From Zychaea mexicana (lineage: Eukaryota > Mucoromycota > Mucoromycetes > Mucorales > Lichtheimiaceae): DNA of 24,917 nucleotides. The stretch lies in assembly GCF_025766255.1 (NCBI RefSeq), contig NW_026516911.1:1-24917 (forward strand). Direction: 5' to 3'. A program made the position numbers and the translations under genes. This document shows, in pieces, positions 8,798 to 18,121 of the stretch (the first letter of the stretch is position 1; each line of letters begins with the position of its first letter). The notes beneath the pieces were generated by a model. That model did not search any database and had not been told where the DNA came from. It saw nothing but the letters and a program-made list of their open reading frames with translations.

Positions 8798-10554
8798 ACA
8801 ATAGGCTTCGAATTCCGTGTCATTATCGGTTGTTGCTCTTTTATAATTACTTTGCATCTCTGTCGATTCAGTGATCATTTTCTACAAGATAAAAAGTATA
8901 TTATTCCTTAGCTCTCGAATGTAAATGTCTCCGCCCCTTCTATCTTTCTTTTTTATTTAGCATCTTACCATAACCAAATCCAAGCTACGGAGAAGTTTTA
9001 GTAGTATGGTACCATCTCTCAAATCGGCGTATGTGCGAGGATATCGGAAATCACATACTTCTTGTAACGTATACAGTTTCTTATCAATCAAAGTCATTGA
9101 GTATACAAAGCAAGTGGTACCCAATGCCTGAATTATCGGTACTTGAATACTTTTGACCATTTTCTCTGTTATGTTCGGCATTTTCTTCAGGATAGAGTTC
9201 AGGTGCGCTTTTGATACAAGTACGGATTCAAGTCGATCTTGGATATTGTCACAGCTGCAACCTTGACAACTTCGCCAGTTGCTGCTTCGATGTGAGTGGT
9301 GTAATTAGTCGCCAAAACCCGGAGATCAAGGTTGAAAAGATGCCGTACTTGCTGGATGCTTGAACTCGTGTCGCCCCTGATAAAAAGAATGTTAAAAGTG
9401 CTTTGCTCCATTCTTTCCTCCATTCTCCCTCATCACTCCCCCAAATCCAGTTCCTAATTTACCACTGTAACTGGATATCTTGATGGTATGAGAAGTAGGC
9501 CTCAAAGACCATTCCCCAGTATTTACCTATCAATGATGTTTCGGAGCATCCCTCAAGATATTTATCTGATAGTATGTGCGATTTGAATGCATGTTGTTTC
9601 AATCTAGAAAATAGGCAACGTGAGATCTTCCCCATTCACTGCTGGTTACATCGCTCGAGTTATCGTGTTCTAATAACTTACATGTTAATGACTACATCGA
9701 TCGATGCCATTTGCTTTTTTTCTGTCGTAGATCTGCTTGTCAATTGTTCGATGCAATTTTTCGCAGAACTTGGACCGTCAACCTGCAATTGTAAATAATA
9801 TGAATATCAAACTGTATCTTAGAATCATCCAGGTACTCGCACAATCATACATTTTTTAATAGGCGTTTGTCATCCGCATGGAGATAATCATCACAGTCTT
9901 CAATTTTTTTGGGTGGTGAAGCATTTTCAACCTTGCCAACAATATTCTTTTTGGTATTGCTACCACCATCAAGAGCATGCAGTTGTGACCCATCTTTATC
10001 GTCACTGATGTCTATGATTTATTACGGCTGAGTCTATAAAGAGACCGAGAAGGTTAATGCAATAGAACCAAAAAAAGGATAAATAAAAGAACAACTGGGA
10101 ACACCTTACATAAAAAAATAACGTTTACGCATGGTCATTATAGAAATTTAATCATTTCATTGTACCAAGCTTGAACCGAGGGTGCCCTTGAAACCACTAA
10201 TTTTGGTGGCATGGTGAAACCTAACTGTTTTTAAACCAATGGATGTTTGTTATATAATAAGTGAACGATGGACACGTGTTTTTGTTTTCGTACTCTGTGT
10301 TTTTTACAGGCCTTGGCCTCTGAGAATCGTAATGATGGCGGTTGTTTTTCGGATGTTGACCATGCAACAAAAAGCCACAATTTAGAATTCTTGAAAAGTA
10401 ACACACAGAGCAGAGTGTTCTTCCCTTTTTCCCTTACCAAGGTTTTATTTATAACATGAGCAATCGCATCCAACACTTGATCACTTGCTAGTTGAAGCTG
10501 TTGTTGCTTCATGGCCTGCTGCTTGTACGTTTATGCTAAATCCATAGCAGACAT
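8798..10554 (-). pseudogene. broken copy of the duplicated orphan gene
   Basis: Same gene as 18122-19992, with inactivating changes. The ATG at 10554 is followed by a TAA at the eighth codon where the right copy has a Lys codon. The acceptor of intron 1 reads TGG instead of TAG near 10346. The coding exon around 9243 carries a small deletion that shifts frame, and a one-base loss near 9421 does so again. The last exon is cut at 8798, losing about 33 codons including the acidic C-terminus. The exons still read well in pieces, for example HLFNLDLRVLATNYTTHIEA and TLQEVCDFRYPRTYADLRDG. It shares the in-frame TAA just before the large exon (near 9460) with the right copy, so that feature predates the duplication. 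Confidence 0.8.
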
Positions 10555-10675
10555 TTTGAAAGATACTAATGGAAAAGAGTAAAGAAAGGTAGACGAACGC
10601 GCAGCACTTCTGGTGGACCTTTCTTGAATGGCAATAATCAAACTCAGTTCCCATGAATTCCGGCAACACGCCAGA
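8798..10675. repeat. left copy of a 1.9-kb segmental duplication
   Basis: This interval matches 18222-20106 in the same orientation, with high identity across exons, introns and about 115 bp upstream of the gene's ATG. Similarity stops abruptly at 8798 (next to phosphoketolase sequence) and at 10675. Internal differences include a shorter segment near 8820 and loss of about 13 bp near 9243. No terminal inverted repeats or target-site duplications were found at the ends. Confidence 0.88.
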
Positions 10676-11077
10676 TCTCTCAGCTATTATTCGCCATGTG
10701 AAAAATAGTAGGCACTTCCATTTACGAACATTTGCACACCCGAGAACGAAAAACATAGTTGCTCAGTAAGGATCTTTTTTTTTGTATACGTATCGATTGC
10801 TCAGTAAGGATCATCTTCTTGCTCACTGCAAAAAATTTATTCCGATTTGCAAAGTTCTAATAACCCAGGTACGAACAAGCTTTGCGGTTCATAGGGACCG
10901 CTGAAGTTTCGGCGGGGTTAAGGCTCCTGGGGCAAGATTCAGCCAACCATTTTGAAAGTTAAGGGAAAGTGCTCTCTACGCATTACTCGGGTATTTAAAC
11001 AGACTCTGTAACATTTGTCTAATCAAATTATGATTTAAGGATGTGTTGTTACAGTTACACATAGGAACATAGTTCTG
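10676..11077. other. intergenic; contains a 16-bp direct repeat
   Basis: No gene recognised. TTGCTCAGTAAGGATC occurs at 10759-10774 and again at 10797-10812, separated by a T-rich 22-bp spacer. The rest, up to the AT-hook ORF, shows no family feature and may contain decayed N-terminal sequence of the exonuclease-family gene that follows. Confidence 0.45.
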
Positions 11078-13929
11078 GTGGCGCTTCTTACAAGAAAGAG
11101 AGAGCGTTTTCGCACCCACACTCAACGCTTTTCTTTCTTCTATTTGGTAATTATCCTAAAAATATGGAATATCTCCTCATCTACAGTAAAACGCGGTCGC
11201 GGTAGACCCAAAGGGAGCAAAAACAAGAAGCAAAAAACCAACGAACCTCCGGCTGGGCAACGCACGCTTTAGTTCTGGACGCCGCGTCCCACCCCATCCA
11301 CGTTTGACACGAGCGACCATTCAGTCGATACAAGTTCTAAGCAACAAAGCGAATAAGCTCATACTGATGTACATAATGGCTTTCGTGCTCTTCTCCGGCC
11401 TCCCAAAATACTGAAAGCTGGCCGCCACGTAGGTGGTGACATGAAAAAGCTCCATCGTGATTACTTTATATCATGTAGCGAAAATACGGCACTGGAGCTT
11501 GGCAAATTTTCTCGTAGGCGTGGCTTTGTCGACAATGGAGGAGTGTCGTTATCTGTGTTAGCAGAAGCAGTGCTAGGCGTCCCATTGGAGAAGGTTATTA
11601 GGAAGAGCGATTGGGAAGCACGAGATCTTTCGCCTTACTCAAATATATTATGCAGCACTGGATACTTGGGCATCACTTGCTATATACACAAAATTTGCCC
11701 CATTTCTTACCGTTGGTAAAGCCATACCGTGGCCCGTACCACAAGGAGCATTTGAAGCAATATCGTCGGCTAGCCTATGGTCACGTCCGATTGCTTATGG
11801 GGAAATAACTCAAAACGGGCATCAGGTTAGTTTAATATGTAAGCTTTTTAAATGAAAAGCTCGCTAATACATGTAACTATTTATTTGTTGCTAGCATATG
11901 CGTGATAGCACCATAGTACAAATATATAATGTCGCCATCCAGGGTGCAATAATCAGTGTATATGAGAAGACTTTAGCCGATTTCGGTCAACCACCGTTTA
12001 CAATCAAATTACCTACGTCCATGCTACGATTCGAAAAAAAAATCGCTGTGCTAGCAACAGCACTGTAATACATGTAGCTCAACAGATGCAGAAACCGTGT
12101 ATCACAATGGATTCGAACTCGCCTTATGATGCTTTGTGCGAAGACGACGGAAACTCGGAAGAGCTGTCGTCATCTGATGAAGAAGCGGACGACGTTTGCA
12201 ACAATCAGATTAGATCGACAACTCCAATGATTGCTGACTCTATACAGACCGACATAGCCAGCTTTGAAGCATAGCAGTATAGTTCGCACCAAACCAACCA
12301 AAATCCATCTAGAGTTTTAAAAGATATATATCATTTCATGGCATTAATTATAGTGCCCAAGCGCCACACGCTTGCAAAGGAGTTCAGCCGCCGACTACGT
12401 GATGCAATCTTCGTTGTGGATCTCACGACAGACGAAAAGTGGAGGAATACCTAGCAAAACAAGGACTAACTTGGACATGCATGTTCAACAGCAACCCTTA
12501 TTGGATTTTACGAAGAGTAAAGCGTTTTGTGCCACCACCGAGCGAACTCGAGCCTGTTATTCAAAACCTGTTCATGGAGTATGGCAACCTCATCTGCACA
12601 AGCACAGGACGAAGATTATTCGACAATGATGCTCGCCATCAAGATCAAAATATGCTCAAAGCGATTTATGAAGGCCAAATTCAGACCATCCTGATGTGCC
12701 GATGTATTTTAGAATTATATACGACAAGAAAGCAGGCTTACCACTATATCGCTGTTGTCGCGGCACCAACTCTCTCGAGGGAGGGGTTCATGAAAACATT
12801 ATACGCGCTACTGGTTCAAGTGGAGCTGGACCCCACATGGCCCATTGTTTTTTGGCTGAAATATCGTCTTCGACACAACATCAGAGTAAGAAGCATATGT
12901 AGCATGTCGTTTTATCATATAGCATTACTTATAAAGAGTTTTTTTTTAAAAAAGGTTGGCACCATGAATCGCTATCAGCGTCTGCATAAAGGTCATTATG
13001 ACCCCTGGCTCACCGAGGCACTATTGTATCTACGAATGAAACTTGGCATTGTTGCAACTGGTGGTTCTATTGTGGAACACGGCGCAAGCATTTTCACGCC
13101 AGGCTTACAGTTGCAGGCATCTGATGAAACTTTTGGTGTATCGAGAATGGCAGCTGATGTTGCAGAGGAGCTTGGTATACACTTAGCGACGGCGGTAACG
13201 CAGCAGCAACACAACCAACATTTACCCATGGTACGCTCACACGCTCTTGACATAAGCATCAACATATTGCTACCATCCGGCTCGACAGCAAACCAAAAAA
13301 ACAAACGATATGTGTTTCTTGCTGACAAGCAAGGTGTTAAATACGCTGTAACGCCGATCCATACCTAGAAAAATTTCATCAAGTTCAACAACATCATACC
13401 GAAGGGAAGTATCAATGCATCACAATGGGTAGACCTGGCTAAAAAGGTGGAATACATGTACCTTGAACGAAGTCGGTGGATCAACGATATCTTATAAAAC
13501 ACCAAACCATCTAAAGTTACATTTTGAGCGCTGGGATGAAAGGAGAATGACAAGTGCAAGTACTGCAATTAGTAATGATGTTTGCGATACAATGAGAGAA
13601 GATCTTCAATCACCGAGTAGAGGGCAATCTATGCTACCTGCCAATACCCTTCACGTCCACCATTTGCGATTACACCTCCCTTAACAGCACCACAATACCC
13701 GCCGTCATTCCCAGCAGCGGCAACTGCTCAAACAACAGCGACGGTATCAACATCTGCAACGACGATACAAACCTATTCACCCCCTACAGCAAGAAGAATA
13801 GCGCCTGCGCTAGCGTCGTCAAGTATATCATCAGAACCCTTGTTCCGTGTCAATGTTAATATCCCAAAAAAAAGAGCACGACGCAAAACCATTACAGGTC
13901 ATATTCCACAAAACCGTGTACATCCCTAG
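11078..13929 (+). pseudogene. Werner-type 3'-5' exonuclease family gene, copy 1 (AT-hook, exonuclease, conserved C-terminal domain)
   Basis: In order: an AT-hook (KRGRGRPKGSKNKK, 11189-11230); exonuclease sequence from about 11376 (LLRPPKILKAGRHVGGDMKK, then LELGKFSRRRGFVDNGG and SLSVLAEAVLGVPLEKVIRK); after a one-base shift near 11636, YYAALDTWASLAIYTKFAP, the C-terminal DEDDy-type motif with its Tyr and Asp. The family's first D-x-E motif is not visible, so the fold is incomplete. Intron 11826-11894 joins in frame. Then an acidic Ser-rich linker, EFSRRLRDAIFVVDLT, VEEYLAKQGLTWTCMFNSNP, RGTNSLEGGVHENIIRATGS, intron 12886-12954, HKGHYDPWLTEALLYLRMKL, KYAVTPIHT, a Thr/Ser/Pro-rich region, and a basic end KKRARRK near 13890. 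Lesions: stops at 12066, 12272, 13366 and near 13496, and frameshifts near 12439, 12690 and 12861. The length and domain mix suggest a large element-associated protein. Function of the C-terminal domain unknown. Confidence 0.72.
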
Positions 13930-14149
13930 CTACATAGACAGCAGCTATTACCGTGACTATACCTAGTAGTACTACAGATAGCATTGTAACTTCACAATAA
14001 ACCTTAGCCATCTTTATCATCACAAGAGCGCGGCTTTATAAAGCGCCATGCCTTGACCTCAGTAAAATAAAATATAAAATAGTAATTCTTCCCCAGGAAT
14101 ACTACTAGGGCCATATTATTAGTCTTTTTCAACCAAAATCTCGAACAAG

Positions 14150-15121
14150 ATGTCTGACATTAACAACAACACTCCCACTACCAACTCCACTCGAGGCTTT
14201 GGTTGGACAATTGAAGAGGACACGTTGCTGTGCAAAGCTTGGGTTGATAAGACTGTGAACAGTGCACAAGGCACGAATCAGCGTAGCGGTCTAAAGCCCA
14301 ATGGGTCAGGTTTTTGGAAGGACGTACATGATGAGTTCATATCGAAAATAGGCGATATAACCCGCCGAAGTACCTCTGGCTCTATGCTGAGCAGATGGGG
14401 TAACATACAGAGGGAGGTAGCTCGGTTGTATGGCTGTTTAGCGCAGGTCACAGCAGGACAAGGAAGTGGTCAGAATGATACGTCATTAGTAAATAAACAT
14501 TTATCCTAACAGCACTACCAAAACCATAAATATTTACATTGATCGTCATCGTGTAACTCGGTCTTGCAAAAGACTTGTTCAGGCAAACATCGCCAACGAA
14601 GAAGGCTCGCTTCAAGCTTGACCATTGCTACAAGCTCCTTCATATCAGCCAAAGTTCTTGATCCGTTACGTAGAGAAGTCTACTAGTAACAGTGTCCCTG
14701 CCGAAGGATGCCAAGCCCATCCAATTGGTCGCAAGCAAGTCAAGAAGCAAAAGCAAGAGGCTTCTTATAGCAAGCGTAAACGCCAAGAAAGCAACACCGA
14801 AGCCTTGGCTATTTAATGAGAGCAATGTCGAAACGACAGAGAAAGGTTCGACATGGAACGAGAGCTTGCCGACTACCACTTAATGAGTATGAGTTTGGAT
14901 GGCATGGAGGAGCTCTCTCGTACAGTACCTATTTTTTATAACGCAAGAGAAAGGCACTTAAGAGACTGGAAGAAGCTGAAGCTGAAGCTGAAGCCGAAGC
15001 CAAACTTGAAGTTGAAGACCATGCTTGTGTCCCACAAGAGGGACAAGATGGATCTGATACCGAAACAGAAGCAGAAGCAGAAGCAGAAGCAAAGCAGAAG
15101 CGTAAGCTATTATCATATTAA
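14150..15121 (+). pseudogene. Harbinger Myb/SANT-like DNA-binding protein (ORF1-type), frameshifted
   Basis: It starts with ATG at 14150. A trihelix/Myb-like domain covers roughly residues 17-100: GFGWTIEEDTLLCKAWVDKT, FWKDVHDEF, then SMLSRWGNIQREVARLYGC. After about 14500 the frame is lost; the expected continuation appears as LAKDLFRQTSPTKKARFKLD and HCYKLLHISQ (about 14562-14650), then RKQVKKQKQEASYSKRKR, ELADYHLMSMSLDGMEELSR and a terminal Glu-Ala repeat (EEAEAEAEAEAEAK) encoded by GAAGCT/GCAGAA repeats. TAA is at 15119. In PIF/Harbinger elements this protein binds DNA and helps bring the transposase to element ends. It faces the transposase gene tail to tail, with about 85 bp between stop codons. 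Confidence 0.75.
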
Positions 15122-15205
15122 TAAATGTTTATATAAAAAAACTCATTTGCTTAAAGTCAAAGTACAGTATAATCATAATGTTTTTTATAGAAAGAAATAA
15201 ATTTT

Positions 15206-16548
15206 TTAAGCACTGTTGCCATGATGAGCCCATAAATGTTCAATGAGATCTTCTTCCAGTTGATGGTGTACAGTTTCATCTCTGATCTCACTGTAGCATT
15301 GGAAAAATTCCATCATCATATTAGGATTTCTCTCAACTACTAATGATGGCACAGGCCCTTCACATCTCACTTCCTCGTGCTCTTCATTTTCATCCGGGAC
15401 TTCGCGGTCACTCTCAATTATCATATTATGCATGATGACACATGCCTTCATGATAATGGTCAACTTGTTGAGATCCCAAAGCTTTGCTGAATGTCGGATC
15501 ACTGCAAATCTTGCTTGTAGGATCCCAAATGCACGTTCAACATCCTTACGCCAAGCTTCTTGCATTCTAGCAAAAAGCTGATATAAGATGAGTAGAGAGC
15601 TCATTAAGTATAATGGTTCATTGTTACCTTCTTCTTTTGCTCGACCGGGTATGAAATTGTATTGATAAACATTGCCCATGGTGGATAAATGCCCTCAACC
15701 AAATAATACCCTTTATCATATTCATGACCATTCACAGTGAACTTGATCGCGGGCATAAGATCAGAGGCTGTGTTGGTGAACAATGGGGATCGGTGGAGGA
15801 CATTGATGTCGTTCAAGGATCCAGGAAGGCCAAAATGCGCATGCCATATCTATGTTTCATAGTTGGCCACGGCTTCTAAAATGACTGTTGCGACCTTCTC
15901 CTTGCCTTGATATTGTCCTGTCCAACCGGAGGGACAGTTCTTCCATTCCCAGTGCATGCAGTCGAGAGATCCAATCATGCCAGGGAATCCGCGCCCTTCA
16001 CTGTTGTTGAGGATACGATCGAGGTCTTCTTTTGTTGGACTTCGAAGGTATTCCTCACCGTGGTTCTCGATGACGCCCTCACAAAAATACTCCAGACATT
16101 ACAGAGCAGTACTTTTGCCCCAGCGTACATACTCGTCCACTGTATCAGCCGAGACACTGTAAGCAAACTGTCGGATTGCAGCAGTTGCCTTTTGCAAGGG
16201 TGTCAATCCAGGTTTCAATGTAGCATCGTACTTTTGAGGGGAAGTACTAATGCTTTTCTACTAATCCCTCGAGTATCTTATCAAACATGTTCCTAGACAT
16301 GCGGAAGCGGCGTCTGAACAAACTTTAATATACATTGGATTATCCGAGAAGTAGTCAGCATAAAGCCTATCATGACCTTCGACGCGACTACGGTTGATAG
16401 TTTTGCGACCAGCAACAGAACCTCCTCTACGTTTTGTTTGCTCTTCGTCTTCGGAATCTTCTTCGATCGTTATGAGACGTGCCAATAACCGACGGCGAGT
16501 GCGTCGTTTGGCATCTTCTTCGAGCATTCTCTTTAGTTGGTTTTCCAT
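15206..16548 (-). pseudogene. PIF/Harbinger DDE transposase, broken
   Basis: ATG at 16548; the basic, acid-rich N-terminus leads to GHDRLYADYFSDNPMYIKV. After a shift near 16312 come RRRFRMSRNMFDKILEGL, then GLTPLQKATAAIRQFAYSVS with a TAA at 16101-16099 where a sense codon (probably Glu) is expected. GFPGMIGSLDCMHWEWKNCP holds the first catalytic Asp (15963-15961). A TAG at 15852-15850 sits where Trp is expected (YET-stop-IWHAHFG). GSLNDINVLHRSPLFTNTAS gives the second Asp (15810-15808). Intron 15627-15578 (50 nt) joins in phase to LFARMQEAWRKDVERAFGIL, which supplies the Glu (15538-15536). The rest, including KLTIIMKACVIMHNMIIESD, is open to TAA at 15206. The three catalytic residues survive but nonsense codons and frameshifts make it inactive. 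Confidence 0.85.
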
Positions 16549-16689
16549 GTTATTTTGAATATATAGTTGGGAGAGTCAAAGGGAGTTTTACAGTAAAGTT
16601 TTATTTTGGAACACGAAATTGGCACAACCGCTGGGGATGCTCTAAGGATGCCAGAATTGAAAGGAGCCTAAAAAACGCACAATCGAACT

Positions 16690-17810
16690 AGAACATTATC
16701 TCTGGAGCCAAGAAACGATGTTAGCGATGCTGACTCAGTTGCTGATAATGACGATGATAATGAAAGTATCATACGTGGAGCCGATAGCGTACAACAGAAC
16801 CAAATGGCCTTGCAGTATCTGAAGTAGATCAAGAAAGTCGTGTGTTCGGGGAACAAGAGCTGCATACCCTTCCGCAGCATTCACGGAACGATCCAGAAAA
16901 CCGGCTACAATGGTTTTGAAAAAATGCATTCCATCTCATGGACCAAGCAAGAGTACCGCGCAGACATGATCTAGCAGATGACTTTTCAAGGCGATTTCGT
17001 GACGCACTCTTTGTTGTTAATGCAGACGACAAAAAACGTTTTGAGGAAGTTTTTATGAAACAAAGAACGACATGGGAATAAAAACTTGTTTAAAAAACCA
17101 TCATGGGTGTTCAGGCGTGTTAAGCGTAAGCAAACAAATGAATAATTTTTACAGCTTTGATGCATCACTGCATAACCTTACATTGCTTTTTTGAAGGTAG
17201 TACACCGCCTCCCACTGTACTGTATCCTGACATCAAGCAGCTTTTGATGCATATGGGCCATTGAAATGTGCTAGTCAACGGTGTCACCATTTTCTACAGA
17301 ACACTCGAGTACATCGAATGCTACTACAAAGCACGAAAAGAATACGAAAACATAAAAAGCACTAAGAACAGCTACAGAAATGTACTCCAGCGCTTAGAAA
17401 TGCAATACAGATCGGCAGACAGAAAGCATCATACCAGACTCCTAAACACTTTCTACCCTGAAGTTCCTCGCTTGCAAATGGCTTCCAACATCTACCAGCA
17501 GCATCAGAAAAACATCCTAGCAACGACCATATCATCAGCTTCGACAGCCACGTTTGGTTCTGCCAGTGTTATCTATCCAATGGAAACAACCCCAGCAACA
17601 AACAACCATCGATACAGGTATATCACAGCTGCAGGAGCCAGAAACAGAACCGGCACCATTAGAAGCACCACCAAGGAGCATTTTGATGGTCTTCCGCTAA
17701 GAGGCGTGCCAAACGGTGCTGTAAAGTGTGCAAGTCATCCAAATGTAGTGGCAAAAACTATCGTGCTGGATGTCCCCAGAACAGTTAGCAAATCAAGTAT
17801 CATTGAGTAG
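16690..17810 (+). pseudogene. Werner-type exonuclease family gene, copy 2 (internally deleted middle and C-terminal part)
   Basis: Acidic sequence (about 16715-16760) precedes FHLMDQARVPRRHDLADDFS and RRFRDALFVVNADDKKRFEE, matching copy 1 around 12340-12440. After a shift, KPSWVFRRVKR is followed by an intron-like stretch ending near 17196 and PPPTVLYPDIKQLLMHMGH, matching PPPSELEPVIQNLFMEYGN of copy 1. The RGTNS...HKGHYDPW domain is absent. An open stretch of 180 codons then begins at 17268, with VTIFYRTLEYIECYYKARKE matching the region just before the Ser/Thr-rich tail of copy 1. In another frame near 17700-17785, KRRAKRCCKVCKSSKCSGKN plus YRAGCPQN forms a Cys-rich, zinc-knuckle-like end. 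Stops and frameshifts occur throughout. Codon drift and low identity suggest an older or different subfamily than copy 1. Confidence 0.6.
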
Positions 17811-18121
17811 ATCAATCAGAATTACATGTGTCCTCAAAAACTCAATTAAAACAGTTGCACTGATAATTTTAATTCTGTCGGCCCCACCTATGATACCTGA
17901 GCCATTATTCTGTGTCTATGGCAATAAAGTAGTAGTGAGCGCTGATCATTTTATGGTTAACAACACGTAAATCCCTTTCGCCTGCTTCGCGCTAGTTATT
18001 ATGACTAGTCTTGCCTTGTGCACTCTAAGTCTTTTTTTTTTTGTAAACTACAGTACATCCTCAAAATTTTTTATGCACTTGTAATGACCAAATGATGATG
18101 GTTTTTATTGTTTATGTTCTT
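17811..18121. other. no recognisable gene
   Basis: Lies between the 3' end of exonuclease-family copy 2 and the 3' end of the orphan gene, which run towards each other. AT-rich with a T10 run near 18031; probably the two 3' flanks. Confidence 0.4.

Larger units (their letters stand above)
14086..16642. mobile_element. PIF/Harbinger DNA transposon (decayed)
   Basis: The two convergent genes define it: a Myb/SANT-like protein on + and a DDE transposase on -. The right end reads inward GAGCATCCCCAGCGGTT (reverse strand from 16642) and is followed by TAA (16643-16645). The left candidate end has CTTCCCCAGGAAT near 14088-14100 preceded by TAA (14083-14085), giving a plausible 3-bp TAA target-site duplication as expected for this superfamily. 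The left terminal match is poor, so boundaries are tentative. Total about 2.56 kb. Confidence 0.6.

Noticed and set aside
9574..9798. 74-codon + strand ORF present in both duplicates (also 19032-19256)
   Set aside because: It lies antisense over exons and introns of the orphan gene; its conservation follows from the recent duplication.
11157..11186. 30-nt intron (GTAATT...CTACAG) just before the AT-hook
   Set aside because: Much shorter than the other introns and the upstream exon has no recognisable protein to confirm the frame.
13930..14085. Extra gene between exonuclease-family copy 1 and the Harbinger element
   Set aside because: Only short AT-rich sequence without an open, protein-like frame.
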